Shown here in pieces: positions 22,831 to 34,488 of a DNA stretch of 64,000 nucleotides (position 1 is its first letter; each line of letters starts with the position of its first letter). Source of the DNA: Camellia lanceoleosa (lineage: Eukaryota > Streptophyta > Magnoliopsida > Ericales > Theaceae); contig CM045763.1 in assembly GCA_025200525.1 (NCBI GenBank), forward strand, positions 64,739,018 to 64,803,017. Reading direction: 5' to 3'. Under the pieces are notes generated by a model, which was given only the letters and a program-made list of their open reading frames with translations, made no database searches and was not told the origin of the DNA. The position numbers and the translations under genes were made by a program.

Positions 22831-23387
22831 AATTGAACTTGAGATTGAAGATCTTTTGACTGGATAAACATGAAATTCTAATTTTGAAGTCCAAACACGT
22901 CTTACATGAGTGGAAGAAGGTATGGTAGAATGATTTCTTTGTTTTTGTTTGATTTGATTGATTTTTTTGAAGTTTTTTTACCTATACATATACGGGTATA
23001 TACACAGATATATACGGGAGATATATACGATACGTGTACGCAAAACACACAAAAAGAAAGGAACAAAATACATTGATGTAGAGATACGAGATTTCGAATC
23101 CCTGACCTCAGGTTTAACTCCTTGGTCACTCAACCACTGAGCCATGCCACTCTTGTAACAAAATATACAAACAAATATATATATACTTATATAAGACATA
23201 TATACACAAAACCAAAACAAAACAAAAAGAAACAATTGTTGTGGGGTTCGAACCCCCGACCTCGGGTTCGACCTTTAAGCCTTCAACCAGAGCCAAAGTT
23301 ATTTTTGTAACAAAAATTCAAACAAATATGTATATGATACATAAATATACAATACATGTACATGTATGTATACAATTCTCCCACCTT
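22831..23387 (-). repeat. Spacer of Ogre-C with two tRNA-like units
   Basis: Two tandem units read on the minus strand look like pol III internal promoters. In the first, TGGCTCAGTGG (A box) is at 23,134-23,144 and GGGATTCGAAATCTC (B box) at 23,088-23,102. In the second, TGGCTCTGGTT is at 23,285-23,295 and a GGGTTCGAACCCC core is at 23,243-23,260. Both are flanked by TTGTAACAAAA and an ATATAT-rich stretch. They may be SINE heads or tRNA-like fragments. I cannot fold a complete tRNA. Confidence 0.4.
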
Positions 23388-25374
23388 CATCACGACCCAA
23401 ACCCGCCTCTATAGGTTTAGTATAAATGGCCCGATGTCCGTGATTACCAAAGGCTATAACTTGAATGACAACGAGTCTGAGTAAAATTTGGCGGAAGCCA
23501 AACAGTAAATAAAAGATGTCCAATGAGCTGTGAAAATTTGAATGGAAAAAGACTTTTATGGACAAAACCCCATTCCTAACCATAAATATATATACATATC
23601 GGATACACATAACGGGTTAGGGACCTAATCCCTTCACCATAAGCATGCAGTCAAGTCTCAAACATTCGATTACAAAAGCGAAACAAAAGGGTGAATCTGA
23701 AGCACCCCAAAAACGACCTTGGCTTGAGTAGACTCGAACCTCGAAATGAGGCACAATAGTTGGTTGGATAAAACATGAACTTAACTCGACGCTTCTAGTT
23801 TCGGTCCGGTGCCTGGCCACCTACATACATATATAAACTGTGAGCTAAAGTCCAGTGAATAACAAATGTGTAAAGGGTTTAAGAATGAATGTCCTTTCAG
23901 TAATAAATGCAATCATTTGCATCAGTGGATCAGTCATTGAATCAGTGACTCATAGTTCATGTCATAGCAGTCATATGTGGTACATTCAATAGCAAAACAG
24001 TACAGTGGGTCTTAATAGACCGAACAGTCAGTTGATGGCCATCGAAATAGTATATAGTATGGGTTCCAAACATTGGAACTAATAGAGATCTCTGTAACAG
24101 TAACAGTAAGTTGCTATGGATGCCATGAGTACAGTTCATAAAATAGGACAAACATTCATTCAGTAAACAATGTCACTTCAGAAAGCAGTACAGTCAATTG
24201 CTCAGAAAATAATTATAATTGAACATATCTTTACAACATTGTTACTCACAGATTACTGGCCTATAAGCAGGCTAATCAACATCTTCGGGTGCCAACCCTA
24301 CATAGTAGCAGAATGAACACACACTAAAGTACACACACGGGATTAATAACTTAGCCCCTATCTTGACTTTGTGTGGTTCTATAACAATATCCTCATTAAG
24401 ATGCCTTAAACATTACCTAGGAATGCCTAAGATGGAATGAGGATGCAAAAATACACTTAACAACATTTTCTCAAAATTTGCTGAAAACAAGGGTCTCGCT
24501 CGAGCGTGGCTTTACTCGCTCGAGCGAGCTTACTGAAACAGAGAGGTCGCTCGAGCGTAGACTCCCTCGCTCGAGCGGTCTGCAAAAATATGCAAAGTAC
24601 TCGTTGCTGAAATTCTCCGCTCGATGCTCGCTCGAGCATGAGACACAGTTCCTCGCTTGAGTGTGGGTCTCATCGCTAGAGCGTGCGTTTGCACACGCAA
24701 AAACTTGAGAGCTTACAATTTATGCTCGAGCCAGCATTCCGTTGCTCGAGTGGAACTTTGAAAACAAAGGTGGTTGCTCGAGCGTGAAAGCCAAAATTTG
24801 GGTTTTCCAGATTTGCTCCCAAAGCTCAAACCAAGAATCAAACATGCCAAAACTCATTCTTTTGGGCCAATTTTCTGAAAAACACCTAGAAACTCATAAT
24901 ACAACATGTTTTAAAGGTCATTTCATAAAATCAAGCCCAAATGTCTGACAATTGAACACAAATTTAAATGTAAATATGAAGAACAATGCAAGAACATAAC
25001 ATGCATGAGTTCTTATGAACTCTAATGCTCTAACGTATGATCATATGCAAGATTGAACTAAAAAACATGGTGAATTTCTAGAGTATAACCATAACATGGA
25101 CATGCATGTGGAAATTCACATGAAAATGATCTCAAGATTCAATGATATGGACATGCATGCAAACATTATTTCTCAATTCAACACTTTAAGCTAATTCTTG
25201 ACTCTAATCACCAATTTTTCCATGAATCATGCATGTAACAACTTAAAGTCACAATTAAGAGAATGAATTTCCTACCTTAAATCCTGAATTCCAAGTGTAG
25301 AGCCTAATCTCTTAAGTCTTCTTCAATTTCCTCTAAGTTTCAAGCCAATTTCTTGTTGAATTAATTTTTCTTCC

Positions 25375-25425
<51 letters not shown>

Positions 25426-25840
25426 GTTTTTTTGTCAAGAAGATGGATGAAGAGTGGAGTGCCAAACATATATGAATCAAGATTAAAATAAATGGTCTTG
25501 TAAGGCCCACTAATGGCAAACATGTAATTAACCTAGATTCAATTAATCTAGCATTATTTATTCTAATTTAATCATTCCAAATTGAATTTTAATTAATCCT
25601 GCCATAAAATCATATAAATCCCAATTAGCATATAACACTAATCTATTTCTGAATCGGTCGCCGATAAGGCTTTCAATTTGCAATTCGAAAATTAAAACAT
25701 GAACAGATCATTTAGTAACAAACAGATAGAAATGCATTCTAAACAACACACTCACACAAACAATTTAGGATCTCATCTTAATCGATTACTTATCATGCTT
25801 AATCATAAATTAACACTAATCAGAGGTGAGGGTTGTCACA
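23388..25840 (-). mobile_element. Tekay-like LTR A2 (probable solo LTR)
   Basis: A 2453-bp LTR homologous along its length to A1 and A3. The plus-strand right end is GGGTTGTCACA. The left end has decayed to CATCACGACCC, so the terminal TG is lost. There is no PBS, gag or pol next to it. I could not find a matching 5-bp duplication (ACCTT versus CTTTC), so an extra deletion or rearrangement is possible. A (CT)n run lies at 25,377-25,423. Confidence 0.75.
24497..24790. repeat. CGCTCGAGCG array in Tekay-A2
   Basis: Exact palindromes CGCTCGAGCG start at 24,497, 24,517, 24,548 and 24,568, forming two pairs 20 bp apart. Degenerate sites follow to about 24,790. Pair spacing is the same in A1 and A3. 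Confidence 0.75.
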
Positions 25841-27581
25841 CTTTCTCTCTTCCTCCGAAAACCATGTCTGACACGTGGCCTCGCCTTTTGCGTCAGCCGG
25901 TGTCAGCTAGCCGACTAATGCCTCGGCCCTCTCTTCCTCTTTGTCTTTCTCTCTCGTTTTTTTCTTCTCTTCTTTCTCCCGTCTCTTTCTTCTCTTCCTT
26001 CTTCTCTTCTTCATCTATTTTCTTCTTCTCTTCTTTCTCTGAGAGAGGTAGAACAAAGGGACTACGAGAGACAGAACTCAGTCTGCTCTCTGCCATTTCT
26101 CTGTGACTCCCTTCTTTTATACCTTTCTCTTCTTACATGGCTTCATCTCGCCTCTCTCTTTCCAGATCTTAATGATCCATCGAGCTCCTTTAGGCCAAGT
26201 GCCCTGCTTTTACTCATCCTAGTCTTTCTACACTAACAGTTGAGCAAGTGATGGCTGCTCAAATTGACATTGAGGCCAACCACTACACGTTGAAGTCGAG
26301 TATGGAGCGATGGCAGCATGATCACTAACTTGTCTTATCGTCGCAAAAGCAGGGGCGTGCGAGGTACATCGAGTTAATTCCCAACTCACTCTACTTGACA
26401 TATGTACAAGGATGTGCGGCGAGATTTGCGAAGGCGGAGAACAAAGAGGCTGAAACGAAGGCCACCTCCATGGAGAATGAAGAGGTAAAGCGATAGGCCA
26501 CTTACGTGGTCGGTTGAACACCGTACGATTTACCTTTGATGGTCGTGAAAAGTTAACTCTCTTAGTGAAAGCTTTGGGCGGGGCCTTCTTTTGGTGAAAA
26601 CATTGAGGCGGGGCCTTCGAAGGTCTCCTAGAACGAAATTGAGATGAAGAAATCGGCGGAAGAGTTAAGCAAATAAGGTCGACGTATGGCCGTTTGTTGA
26701 AGGTCAGCGTGTGGCCTTTTCCAAAGAAGAAACAAGAACAAGATTCCTCTCTTTTTTTCTTTTTCTTTTTCTCTCTCTCTTTTTTTTTTGTTTTTCTTTT
26801 ATTTTTTCTTTTCTTTTTTTTCTCTCTCTCTCTTTTTTTAAATATTTTTTATTTCTTTTTTATTCTATTATTGATTGATTTTTTTTCTTATTATTTATTT
26901 TTTTTGTATATATTTTGTACAAATGTGATCAATAAAATTTTTTTAATTTTTTTTTTTTATGTAACTCCAAATAACAAATCCGAATAATGGACATAAAACG
27001 ACACTTTTTATGCAACTCTAAATTTCGAATAAGAAATCCGAATAATGAACATAAAATGGACACAAAACAGACAAAACTTGATAAATATACCCAAAACTAG
27101 ACACAAAATGGACCCAAACAGAGCAACATATATAGAATAGAATACCAACTTTACGGATTTATTGGAACAAAATAAAATAAACAAAATTCTTTCTTGTATT
27201 TATTTAGTAGTATTATTATTATTTATTACTATTATTATTACACTCAAAATAAGCAATTTGTTTTTCATATATATATATATATACTCAAATAAAATAAAAA
27301 ACACATTTTATATGAATAAAAGAAAACAACCCAATTCTCTCTTCTTCTTTTTTTTCCCTTTATATTATTATGAAATAAAACTGTACAACAAAGGATTTGA
27401 TTTTCCCCCCCTCTACTCTTTTTTTTTGTTGTTGTTGTAAAACAACAATTAATAAAACTACACAAACAAAATGATTTGATGATATATATATATATATATA
27501 TATTTATATTCAAAGATATAAAGTATAAACATATTATTATTATTATTATTATTATTATTTATTTATTTATTTTCAACAAAG
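25841..27581. other. Spacer of Ogre-C, low complexity, no clear gene
   Basis: A pyrimidine-rich block lies at 25,920-26,040. A minus-strand GGTATAAAAGAAGG at about 26,108-26,121 resembles a TATA box. A broken frame around 26,240-26,500 (plus strand) has no recognisable domain. T-rich tracts lie at 26,740-26,960. An imperfect duplication around CCGAATAATGRACATAAAA is at 26,985-27,060, followed by (TA)n at 27,483-27,501 and (ATT)n at 27,533-27,560. Confidence 0.45.
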
Positions 27582-27687
27582 TCTGGCCGGATGTCTATGA
27601 GGTACGGCCGGACATACGGACATCTGCTCGGACTTCGATGGCGGCAGGGGCAGATTCGGGAAGCCCTCGGCTTTTCTTGTTTTAAAA
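27582..27687 (+). promoter_or_regulatory. Triple palindrome array upstream of PMD gene
   Basis: TCTGGCCGGA (27,582), TACGGCCGGA (27,603) and TCTGCTCGGA (27,623) are spaced 21 and 20 bp. They are variants of the TCCGGCCGGA sites in the Ogre-C LTR U3. A TATA-like TTTTAAAA follows at 27,680, and the PMD start codon is at 28,028. Confidence 0.5.
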
Positions 27688-28027
27688 CAAAACAAACCCC
27701 TCATTTCCTCACACTTCCATATTCGAAAATCACCCATCTCTCTCTCTAGCATCCCTCTCTCTCTAGATTTCTCTTTTCTTGCTTTTACCCAACAATCCAT
27801 GCCATTTTTTCTTTGAAACCTTTGTTTTTCTCTACATTTTGAACCGAACAAAAATTGATTTAGCACAAGTTTGGGTTTTCTCATTGTTTTTCTCACTTTT
27901 ACCCACATTTTTCCTCTTTTTCCTTTTGATTTTTCATCCTCTTTGTATTTCTCTCTCTTAGGGTTTGAGATTTTGGGATTTTTACCCATTTTCACTTAGT
28001 TCTCCACTTTTTCCCTACCTTTCCTCA

Positions 28028-30619
28028 TGGCTAGTGACGAGGTTCCTCTTCCGGACCCGGCCATAGATATTGGTGCCGTCCTTGGTGCAGACATGGAGGC
28101 CGAGGATGCTCCCGCTTTGCTTCTCCTCGCGGATTGGCCATTTGATGAGGCCACTGAGGAAGACTAGGATGGACTTCACCCCTGGGCTGGAGGAAGACTA
28201 GGATGGACTTCTCCATGCACTCACATTTTCCCGCCAACTGGATTTTACAATTTATGGACTTCATCCCTGGACTGGAGGAGGACACACTTCTGCGCGAGCC
28301 CATGGAGCACTTATCCGCCGAGGCCTCTACGGTAAGTAACTTTCCTTTTCTTTGTACATATGTTGAAACTTATGAACAAAGCATTCGTCTCTGTTGTACA
28401 TATATTGATGTATTCCCTATTTACAAGTTGTAGCCAGGAGGATTATCGGCTATGGGACCATATTGGGGCCTCGACACTGGTATGTACAGCTTCCTGCGGA
28501 GGTTCGCACAGTAGTAGATGCTGCTAGCTTTGGGCCCTTCTGCTCTAGGCTCATTCAGATGTGGGCTAAGTTAGTGTTATATGAAGCTTTAGCGGAGAGG
28601 TGGTGGGACACCACAGACTCGTTCCACTTCTCTTCGATTGGGGAGATGACGTTGACGCCATATGACTTTTCCATGCTGACTAGCCTGCAAGTCAGAGTTA
28701 GTGGCCCTATCCCATTTGACCCAGATATGGCGCAGTAGAGAGCTGCACAGCTCCAGCTTTTTGGAGCGATCCCAGACATCAGCAATCAGGGAATGGTGCG
28801 CTACAGCTGGTTCTACGATCACTTCATCGATAGTCAGCCAGCTACTGCAGATAAGATTGCCCAATACGCTCGTGGCTTCCTTATGTATCTTCTTGGTACT
28901 ACCCTATTTGCGAACAGGGAGAATGCTGTGGGGATATATCTTCTTGGAGCACTGGTACATTTACTGCGGGTGGCAGAGTATGACTGGGGTAACGCTAGCT
29001 TAGCCATCTTATATTGCTACATGAGCTCAGTGTCCCGCCGCAAGGCGGATTTACTCGATGGCTACTGGAGAGTTTGGAAGGTACACGTCTCACCCCTTTA
29101 CTTTTCTATTCAACTTTGCATTATGTGCTTGCATTTCCTGTTCATCTTTACTCTGCATTTCATATCTGCTCATCTACTTTATTCATGCTCATATGTTTAC
29201 AGCTCTGGGTTTACACGTATTTCACCACTCTAGCTCTAGTCCCAGTGAGGCCGATTGAGTTGTCAGTACCCCGCTCTCGGTACTACAACTCATGGTTCAA
29301 ACGTCGCCACCTAGTAGACTGGACCTTCCTATACTTCCGTCGCTTCTTTGATACGATCACTACGGACCAGGTAACATAATATGATTCCTTGTATTACATA
29401 TCACTGTTCCCATATTGTACTAGCATCCTCATACTGTTGACATTTGCCACTGCACTGTTTTGCTCATTACACACTAATTTTCTGACACTGCACTATCACT
29501 GCACTGATAACTAACATTGCACTGACATCTGACATTGTACGGATTCACAGGTTGATTGGCATCCTTGGGCGGGTATCTCCCTAGCGTCCAGAGCGACTTA
29601 TGTTGCTGCCTGGTATGCCTCTACCATATGGATTCTATTCGAGGGCCCCTTTGTTCGGGCCTATTATTTGGAGGAGAGGTTCATCCACCAGACCCGAGGC
29701 GTTGCCTATCCAGACGTTTCGCATCCTCCTCCTGTAGGCATGATGTCAATTGATGAGATACATGACGGACCTATGATCGACCTCTTGATGGAGGGAGAGG
29801 ACGGCGATAGATATCATATGGCCAGCGACTTCACTACCTTCTTGCACACTCGGGTGATAGCTCCCCTCACCCTGGGCGTGGCTCGTGCTGTTCCGGAGGT
29901 CACGGTTGCTGGTGCTGGTGATGCCCCTGCTAGAGGTGCCCCGACTGTTGCTCTGATTCTTGGTTTCTTGTGATTCCTACGAAGGTCACATACATGCGCC
30001 CAAATGGGGTGCTCGAGCAAATTCTGATCGATGAGATCGAGAAGAGAGACTGCCGGATAATTTTTGCTTCGGGCATTGAGCAGGTACACATTTCCTTATT
30101 GTTTCCACTCACTGTACGCCATCTTATTTTATTGCTTCTGTTTCTGGCTATATTTCTCAAACTCCACTTTTTCTTTTGCAGGTACCCTGGGCATTTGCAT
30201 ATGACCTTGCTCGAACAGTCGATCGGCTACTCCTCATGGTGCGACGGAGTCAGACCACTCTAGCTACTCACGGGCTTGAGGTAAGCTTTGCCCCTAGTTT
30301 ACAGTCATTTTATTCTGACTCTGTTTGTCATTTTATAACTATATGCACACTCCTTTCTTTCCCTGTTTTCAGCTTGGACCAGCACCGGTGGCATTTGTAG
30401 GACCTCCTCCAGCTAGGAGACAGAGGCGGGGCCCAGTGAGGCGGAGAAGTGATCAAGGAGAGGTGAGTGGCGTGCTTACTACGAGAGTCCTTTGAGGGCT
30501 CTTCGACCCTTGGGGAGGAGGGAGAGGAGTTTGACATATAGTTTAGGAGTGCTAGTGATGACAGCGATGCACCTCTTGCACAGCTGAGGAGGAGGAGGAG
30601 AGCTAAGATTAACTATTAA
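28028..30619 (+). pseudogene. Plant-mobile-domain gene antisense to Ogre-C pol, lightly broken
   Basis: A multi-exon PMD gene. Exon ends with consensus splice sites are 28,331/28,434, 29,080/29,203, 29,370/29,551, 30,083/30,182 and 30,280/30,373. Recognisable PMD segments are DYRLWDHIG, AERWWDTTDSFHF, EMTLTPYDFSMLTSL, PIPFDPD, YARGFLMYLLGTTLFAN, YDWGNASLAILY and VDWHPWAG. Breaks are an early TAG at about 28,165 next to a 34-bp tandem duplication in exon 1, a frameshift near 28,477, an in-frame TAG at 28,736, a frameshift near 29,968 and a TAG near 30,536. All splice sites survive. PMD genes are known both as host genes (MAIN/MAIL1) and inside Ty3 and Mutator elements. Here the gene is in the reverse orientation between pol and the 3' LTR, the place of the extra ORF of Tat elements. 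Confidence 0.8.
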
Positions 30620-31009
30620 CGATGATGATGACTTTTTTTTTTTTTGCTTTGTAGTTTTAAACACTAGCTTCAGGTAGACTCTTTATTTTTGAAAACCTTT
30701 CTTTTGTGTTATGTTTTATTTTGTAAAACAATGATCGGTGTTGGACCCACGAGTTTATAAAAACAGGTTTGCGAATTTCTTGTATTGTGTTTGCATATGA
30801 CGAATGGATGACAATTTGCATGATAATCTTCTCGATACTTGTGCTTAATTCATGAATTGGATAACAACTTTCAACTGGATAAAATGTTCAATACAACTCG
30901 ATAACAAGAAAACATAATGGAAACAACTCAAAACCATTACAACAGACAAGACTCAAAATACACCCACAACACAAGAGAACAAAGAGCAGCCTTTTCTACT
31001 GGTGTACTG

Positions 31010-31122
31010 TCTGGCCCACCACTGAGGTACGGTCGGACCGCTCTGAGATACAGCCGGACCATGATGAGAGGTTTGGTAGATGCCCAGCTGTCACCCACTA
31101 CTCCATCCAAAATTCTATAAAT
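31010..31122 (+). promoter_or_regulatory. Triple palindrome array and TATA box upstream of second antisense gene
   Basis: TCTGGCCCAC (31,010), TACGGTCGGA (31,028) and TACAGCCGGA (31,049) are spaced 18 and 21 bp. The shared text GAGGTACGG also occurs at 27,599. TATAAAT follows at 31,116, about 60 bp downstream, and the DUF7745-like frame opens after about 31,225. Confidence 0.5.
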
Positions 31123-31224
31123 GTTGTTCCCATACTGTTGTTTCTGGCAAAAGAACAAGTCTTTTAGATTTTGCTTTCAAAATGAAGATGTTGCTCATTC
31201 ATAGGCTCCAAGACTGGATAACCA

Positions 31225-32460
31225 CTCTGGAGAAAAAGTGAACTTTTGCGGTTTCAGCCTAAACGCTCTTTTTCCATTGAGCCGCGCTTCACTTTGTTTT
31301 CCATTTCTCTATGTTGCTGCTCGGTGCTGGAATCCAATCATATATGTATTCCGCTCTGGTTCACAAGAGATGTGTCTGACACTTGAAGAATTTCAAGCAT
31401 TGATGGAATCTCAACGTGATAAGGAAATCATGCTTCAACCCCATTTTGGCCATGCTCAAGCTTTAGGATGGATGTGTGGGCTTACTTTGCACAAGGCTCG
31501 ATCCTTGGTTCACAATGGGGAATTAGGCATTCCGGATTTGATTAGTCGGTTTTCCCCTACCGGTGATAAAGAGAACCTCCTTTGGTGGGGTTATCATTAG
31601 CATGCCCTCTGTTTATGCTTACTTGCACACTTCCTTCTTGCCCCTAGTCACGATGGAGCTAGTATTAAACTGATTGAAGTAACCCAGTACCTTAAGGAGG
31701 GTAAGAGTTGTATGGGCTTAGTGTTGGCCAAGACTTTGACAGGTTTAGATGCTTTTTATCAACGAGAGACTACTCGTTTTGCGGGGAGTCCATTACTTCT
31801 CCAGGTATTATTCCCTACCCTTCTTATTTAAGTTCCTCACATCACTTGGCACATAAACTCTATTTTTCTCTCGAAATCCTTTTCTTACTTTTCCTTCAAC
31901 GTACATCTCTCTATTATTTTGTTCTCTCTTATTTTCCTTTTCTCCCCAGGTATGGCTAATGGATAAGTTGAAAGTAATAGACCCCTTGCCCTGAGTACTC
32001 GGCCAGGGCTTATTCTCTTCGCTCACAACTAGCGGAGTTCTCCCCATAGGGAATGTGGTATGACTGGATGCGCAGTAGGTTCGCGGTTAACATTGCTTGG
32101 CATGGCCCTTGGCTTAACTTCGCTAAGATGAGTTACAGCATGTTCTGGCAGCCAGGTATACAATTGATTGGCCTTACACACTGTGTGTTCTATTTTTCAT
32201 TCAGGTTCAGATGCCAGTTTGGACATGATCAGACTTGCCTAGATAAAGGGATAAAGCACCCAGCTTCATTTCCTATTCATAGTTCGTACTTGCCTCGATA
32301 CCTCACTGCTTGGAACACAAGAGAATTTCTGACTCCGGCCTGAATTTCAGTTGCATCCTTCCTAGCGAGTACTTGGTTTAGCTCGAGGATGAGGACCAAG
32401 TTAGGCCGACTTTGGTTATAGAGACTTCCATGGGTATGAGAAAGAGACAGAGAATTGACA
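31225..32460 (+). pseudogene. DUF7745-like second antisense gene of Ogre-C, broken
   Basis: The first exon encodes a run resembling RCWNPIIYVFRSGS followed by CLTLEEFQALMES and HFGHAQALGWMCGLTLHKAR, with a stop at 31,598-31,600. The frame then continues with AHFLLAPSHDGASI and LTGLDAF. Splice sites look usable: donor after 31,804, acceptor before 31,950, donor after 32,155, acceptor before 32,205. The later exons encode WYDWMRS, WHGPWLNF and SYLPRYLTAW, with stops and shifts. The FWDP-like and TLEEF pattern recalls DUF7745 proteins found near plant retroelements; that name is from memory and tentative. The function is unknown. Confidence 0.55.
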
Positions 32461-33049
32461 CTTGACTCATCTATGCCCTTAGTTTATTGCTTCGTCTTTT
32501 TTTTTTTTTTTTTAATGTAAAAACAACTTCATTTTGGAGAATGTACTTGTGGTGAAATCAATAAAATTAAGGTAAATATTGAAAAGTCTCATTTTGTGTT
32601 GTAAAAAGTAAAATTTGAGAAACTTTAAAAACCCATTTTCGGAGAAGGTTACCATAAGATACACACTGAATCAATCCTACGCTATACAACCCTAAATCAT
32701 CTTGTAACTGACCTTTTTGCCCAAATGGAAGCACTAAGCCGAGAAACGGTGGAAAATGAAGGATTGATTAAACCGAATGAACAGGACAGTTGAGTTAAAA
32801 ATGGTTATGGCCGAACTTCGGGATGAAGTTGCCTACGTATCCCAAAGATGAGAATTAGGCCTTGCATAGTTCGGTGAGGGTTCACTCGAGTATTTATTCT
32901 CTCCTTTTGTGCTCTAATTTTTGCCAAGGTTGCCGTTTCGGGTTTTCGACCTTGCAAGCTCAATTTTTCTTTATCTCTAATTTTCATGCTCTAACTTTTG
33001 CCTAGGTTGCCTTTTCGGGTTTTCGGCCTAGCGAGCCTCTTAGGGATAA
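32461..33049 (-). other. Post-pol spacer of Ogre-C
   Basis: On the minus strand it holds two GGTCGAAAACCCGAAA-type blocks, GGCAAAAATTAGAGCAC, and GGGATACGTAGGCAACTTCA near 32,830. The same order is seen at 9466-9795 of LARD-L. A (T)n tract lies at 32,499-32,513. No coding potential is seen. Confidence 0.6.
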
Positions 33050-34171
33050 TATTTCTTCAATTTGTCGATGTTGATCGGCTATGAAAACTCTAGGCCATCC
33101 AAATCCATAAGGATAATTGCTCCTCCAGACCAGATTGACTTGATGATATAAGGGCCAGTCTAATTGGGTCTGAACTTGCCCCTAGGGTCATGGATGGGGC
33201 TCCGTTGTCTTTGAGCACCATGTCTCATTCTTTAAGATTTCTGGACTTGACGTTTTTGTTAAAATCCCTAGCAATTCTACACTGGTAGCCTTGGATGTGA
33301 TACAATGCCTTCAACCTCCTTTCGTCGAACAATATCAATTCTTCAAATCTGCTCTGTTACCCATTCGCCTCTACTATCTGACATTTGGCCATGATTCTCA
33401 GTGACGGCACTTCAATCTCAATTGGCAAAATAGCTTCCATCCCATAGACTAGAGAATAGGGGGTTGTTCCTGTAGATGTTCAGATTGATGTTCTGTAGCC
33501 CCAGAGTGCAAATGGCAATTTCTCTGGCCAGTCTCTGTAGGTTTCCACTATCTTCTGCAGGATTCTCTTGATATTTTTGTTTGCAGCCTCAACGGCTCCA
33601 TTGGTCTATGGTCTATATGTTGATGACTTATGAAAAGCAAAGCCACGTTATATTTCCTAAGCAAGTCTATCACCTCTTTCTTGAAATGCAAGCCGTTATC
33701 TGAGATGATCTCGTTGGGCACCCCATACCCACAAATGATGTTGTTTTTGATGAACTTGGCTACATGCGATGCTTTTGGCACGGAATAAGATTGGGCCTCC
33801 ACCCACTTTGTAAAGTAGTTGATTACTACTAAAATGAACTTGTGCCCATTTGACCCCTTTGGCGTGACTGCGCCAATAACGTCGATTCCCCAAACCGAGA
33901 AAGGCCATGGCGAAGTCATATTGTAGATCTTCGACGGCGGAATGTTCATGCGATTGGTATGGATCTGACATTTGTGGCATCGCTGTACAAAGCCAATACA
34001 ATCCTCTTCCATGGTTGACCAGTAGTAGCCTTGTCTAAGGATTTTCCGAGCTAGCATTACAACGTTCATATGAGCTCCGCACTCTCCTCCGTGAATAGCT
34101 TCCATAAGGTGCCTTGATTCTTCTTCCTTAACATACAGCTTATGCATTCCCAAATGGCCTCTTTTGCACAA
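33050..34171 (-). pseudogene. Integrase of Ogre-C, frameshifted
   Basis: The zinc-binding region shows GGECGAHMN and CHKCQ. The catalytic core keeps the first two acidic residues (WGIDVIG and ISDNGLHF). The third acidic residue, in an NGAVEAANKN context, lies in another frame after a shift near 33,610. Coding similarity continues below 33,548 ([18 protein letters not shown]) with stops to about 33,050. The enzyme would have inserted the DNA copy; this copy cannot encode a complete one. It follows RNase H, the normal Ty3 order. Confidence 0.85.
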
Positions 34172-34488
34172 CTTGTTTCCGCAGATGATAAATTGGATGG
34201 CTAGCTGCCGTATTCCCCTTTTGTCCTTGGCATTTGCCCCTGCTGGATACGCCTCTTTTTCTAGGAAATTTCAAATGTCGTAATACCAGGGGTTCGTATC
34301 TTGAACTTCATTTATTATGACAATGGTCTCATAAGCCGGCGTATACTTCTGTTCAATAATAATCAGATGCATCTTTACTCCAAGCGGGATGTCCACTATG
34401 GAAGATAGAGTTGCTAAAGCATTAGCACATCTAAGGCCTGATGATAAACCTTCATTTTCTCTTCTTTAACCTGCCAATCTCTGTTGGC

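Noticed and set aside
22978..23310. Functional tRNA genes
   Set aside because: A- and B-box words are present but a full cloverleaf with anticodon arm could not be built by eye.
23383..25845. A 5-bp target duplication for Tekay-A2
   Set aside because: Flanks ACCTT and CTTTC do not match, and the left LTR end is mutated; I could not support a duplication.
25860..26520. A minus-strand LTR or gene suggested by GGTATAAAAG at about 26,110
   Set aside because: No LTR ends, primer site or domain around it; kept only as a note in the spacer entry.
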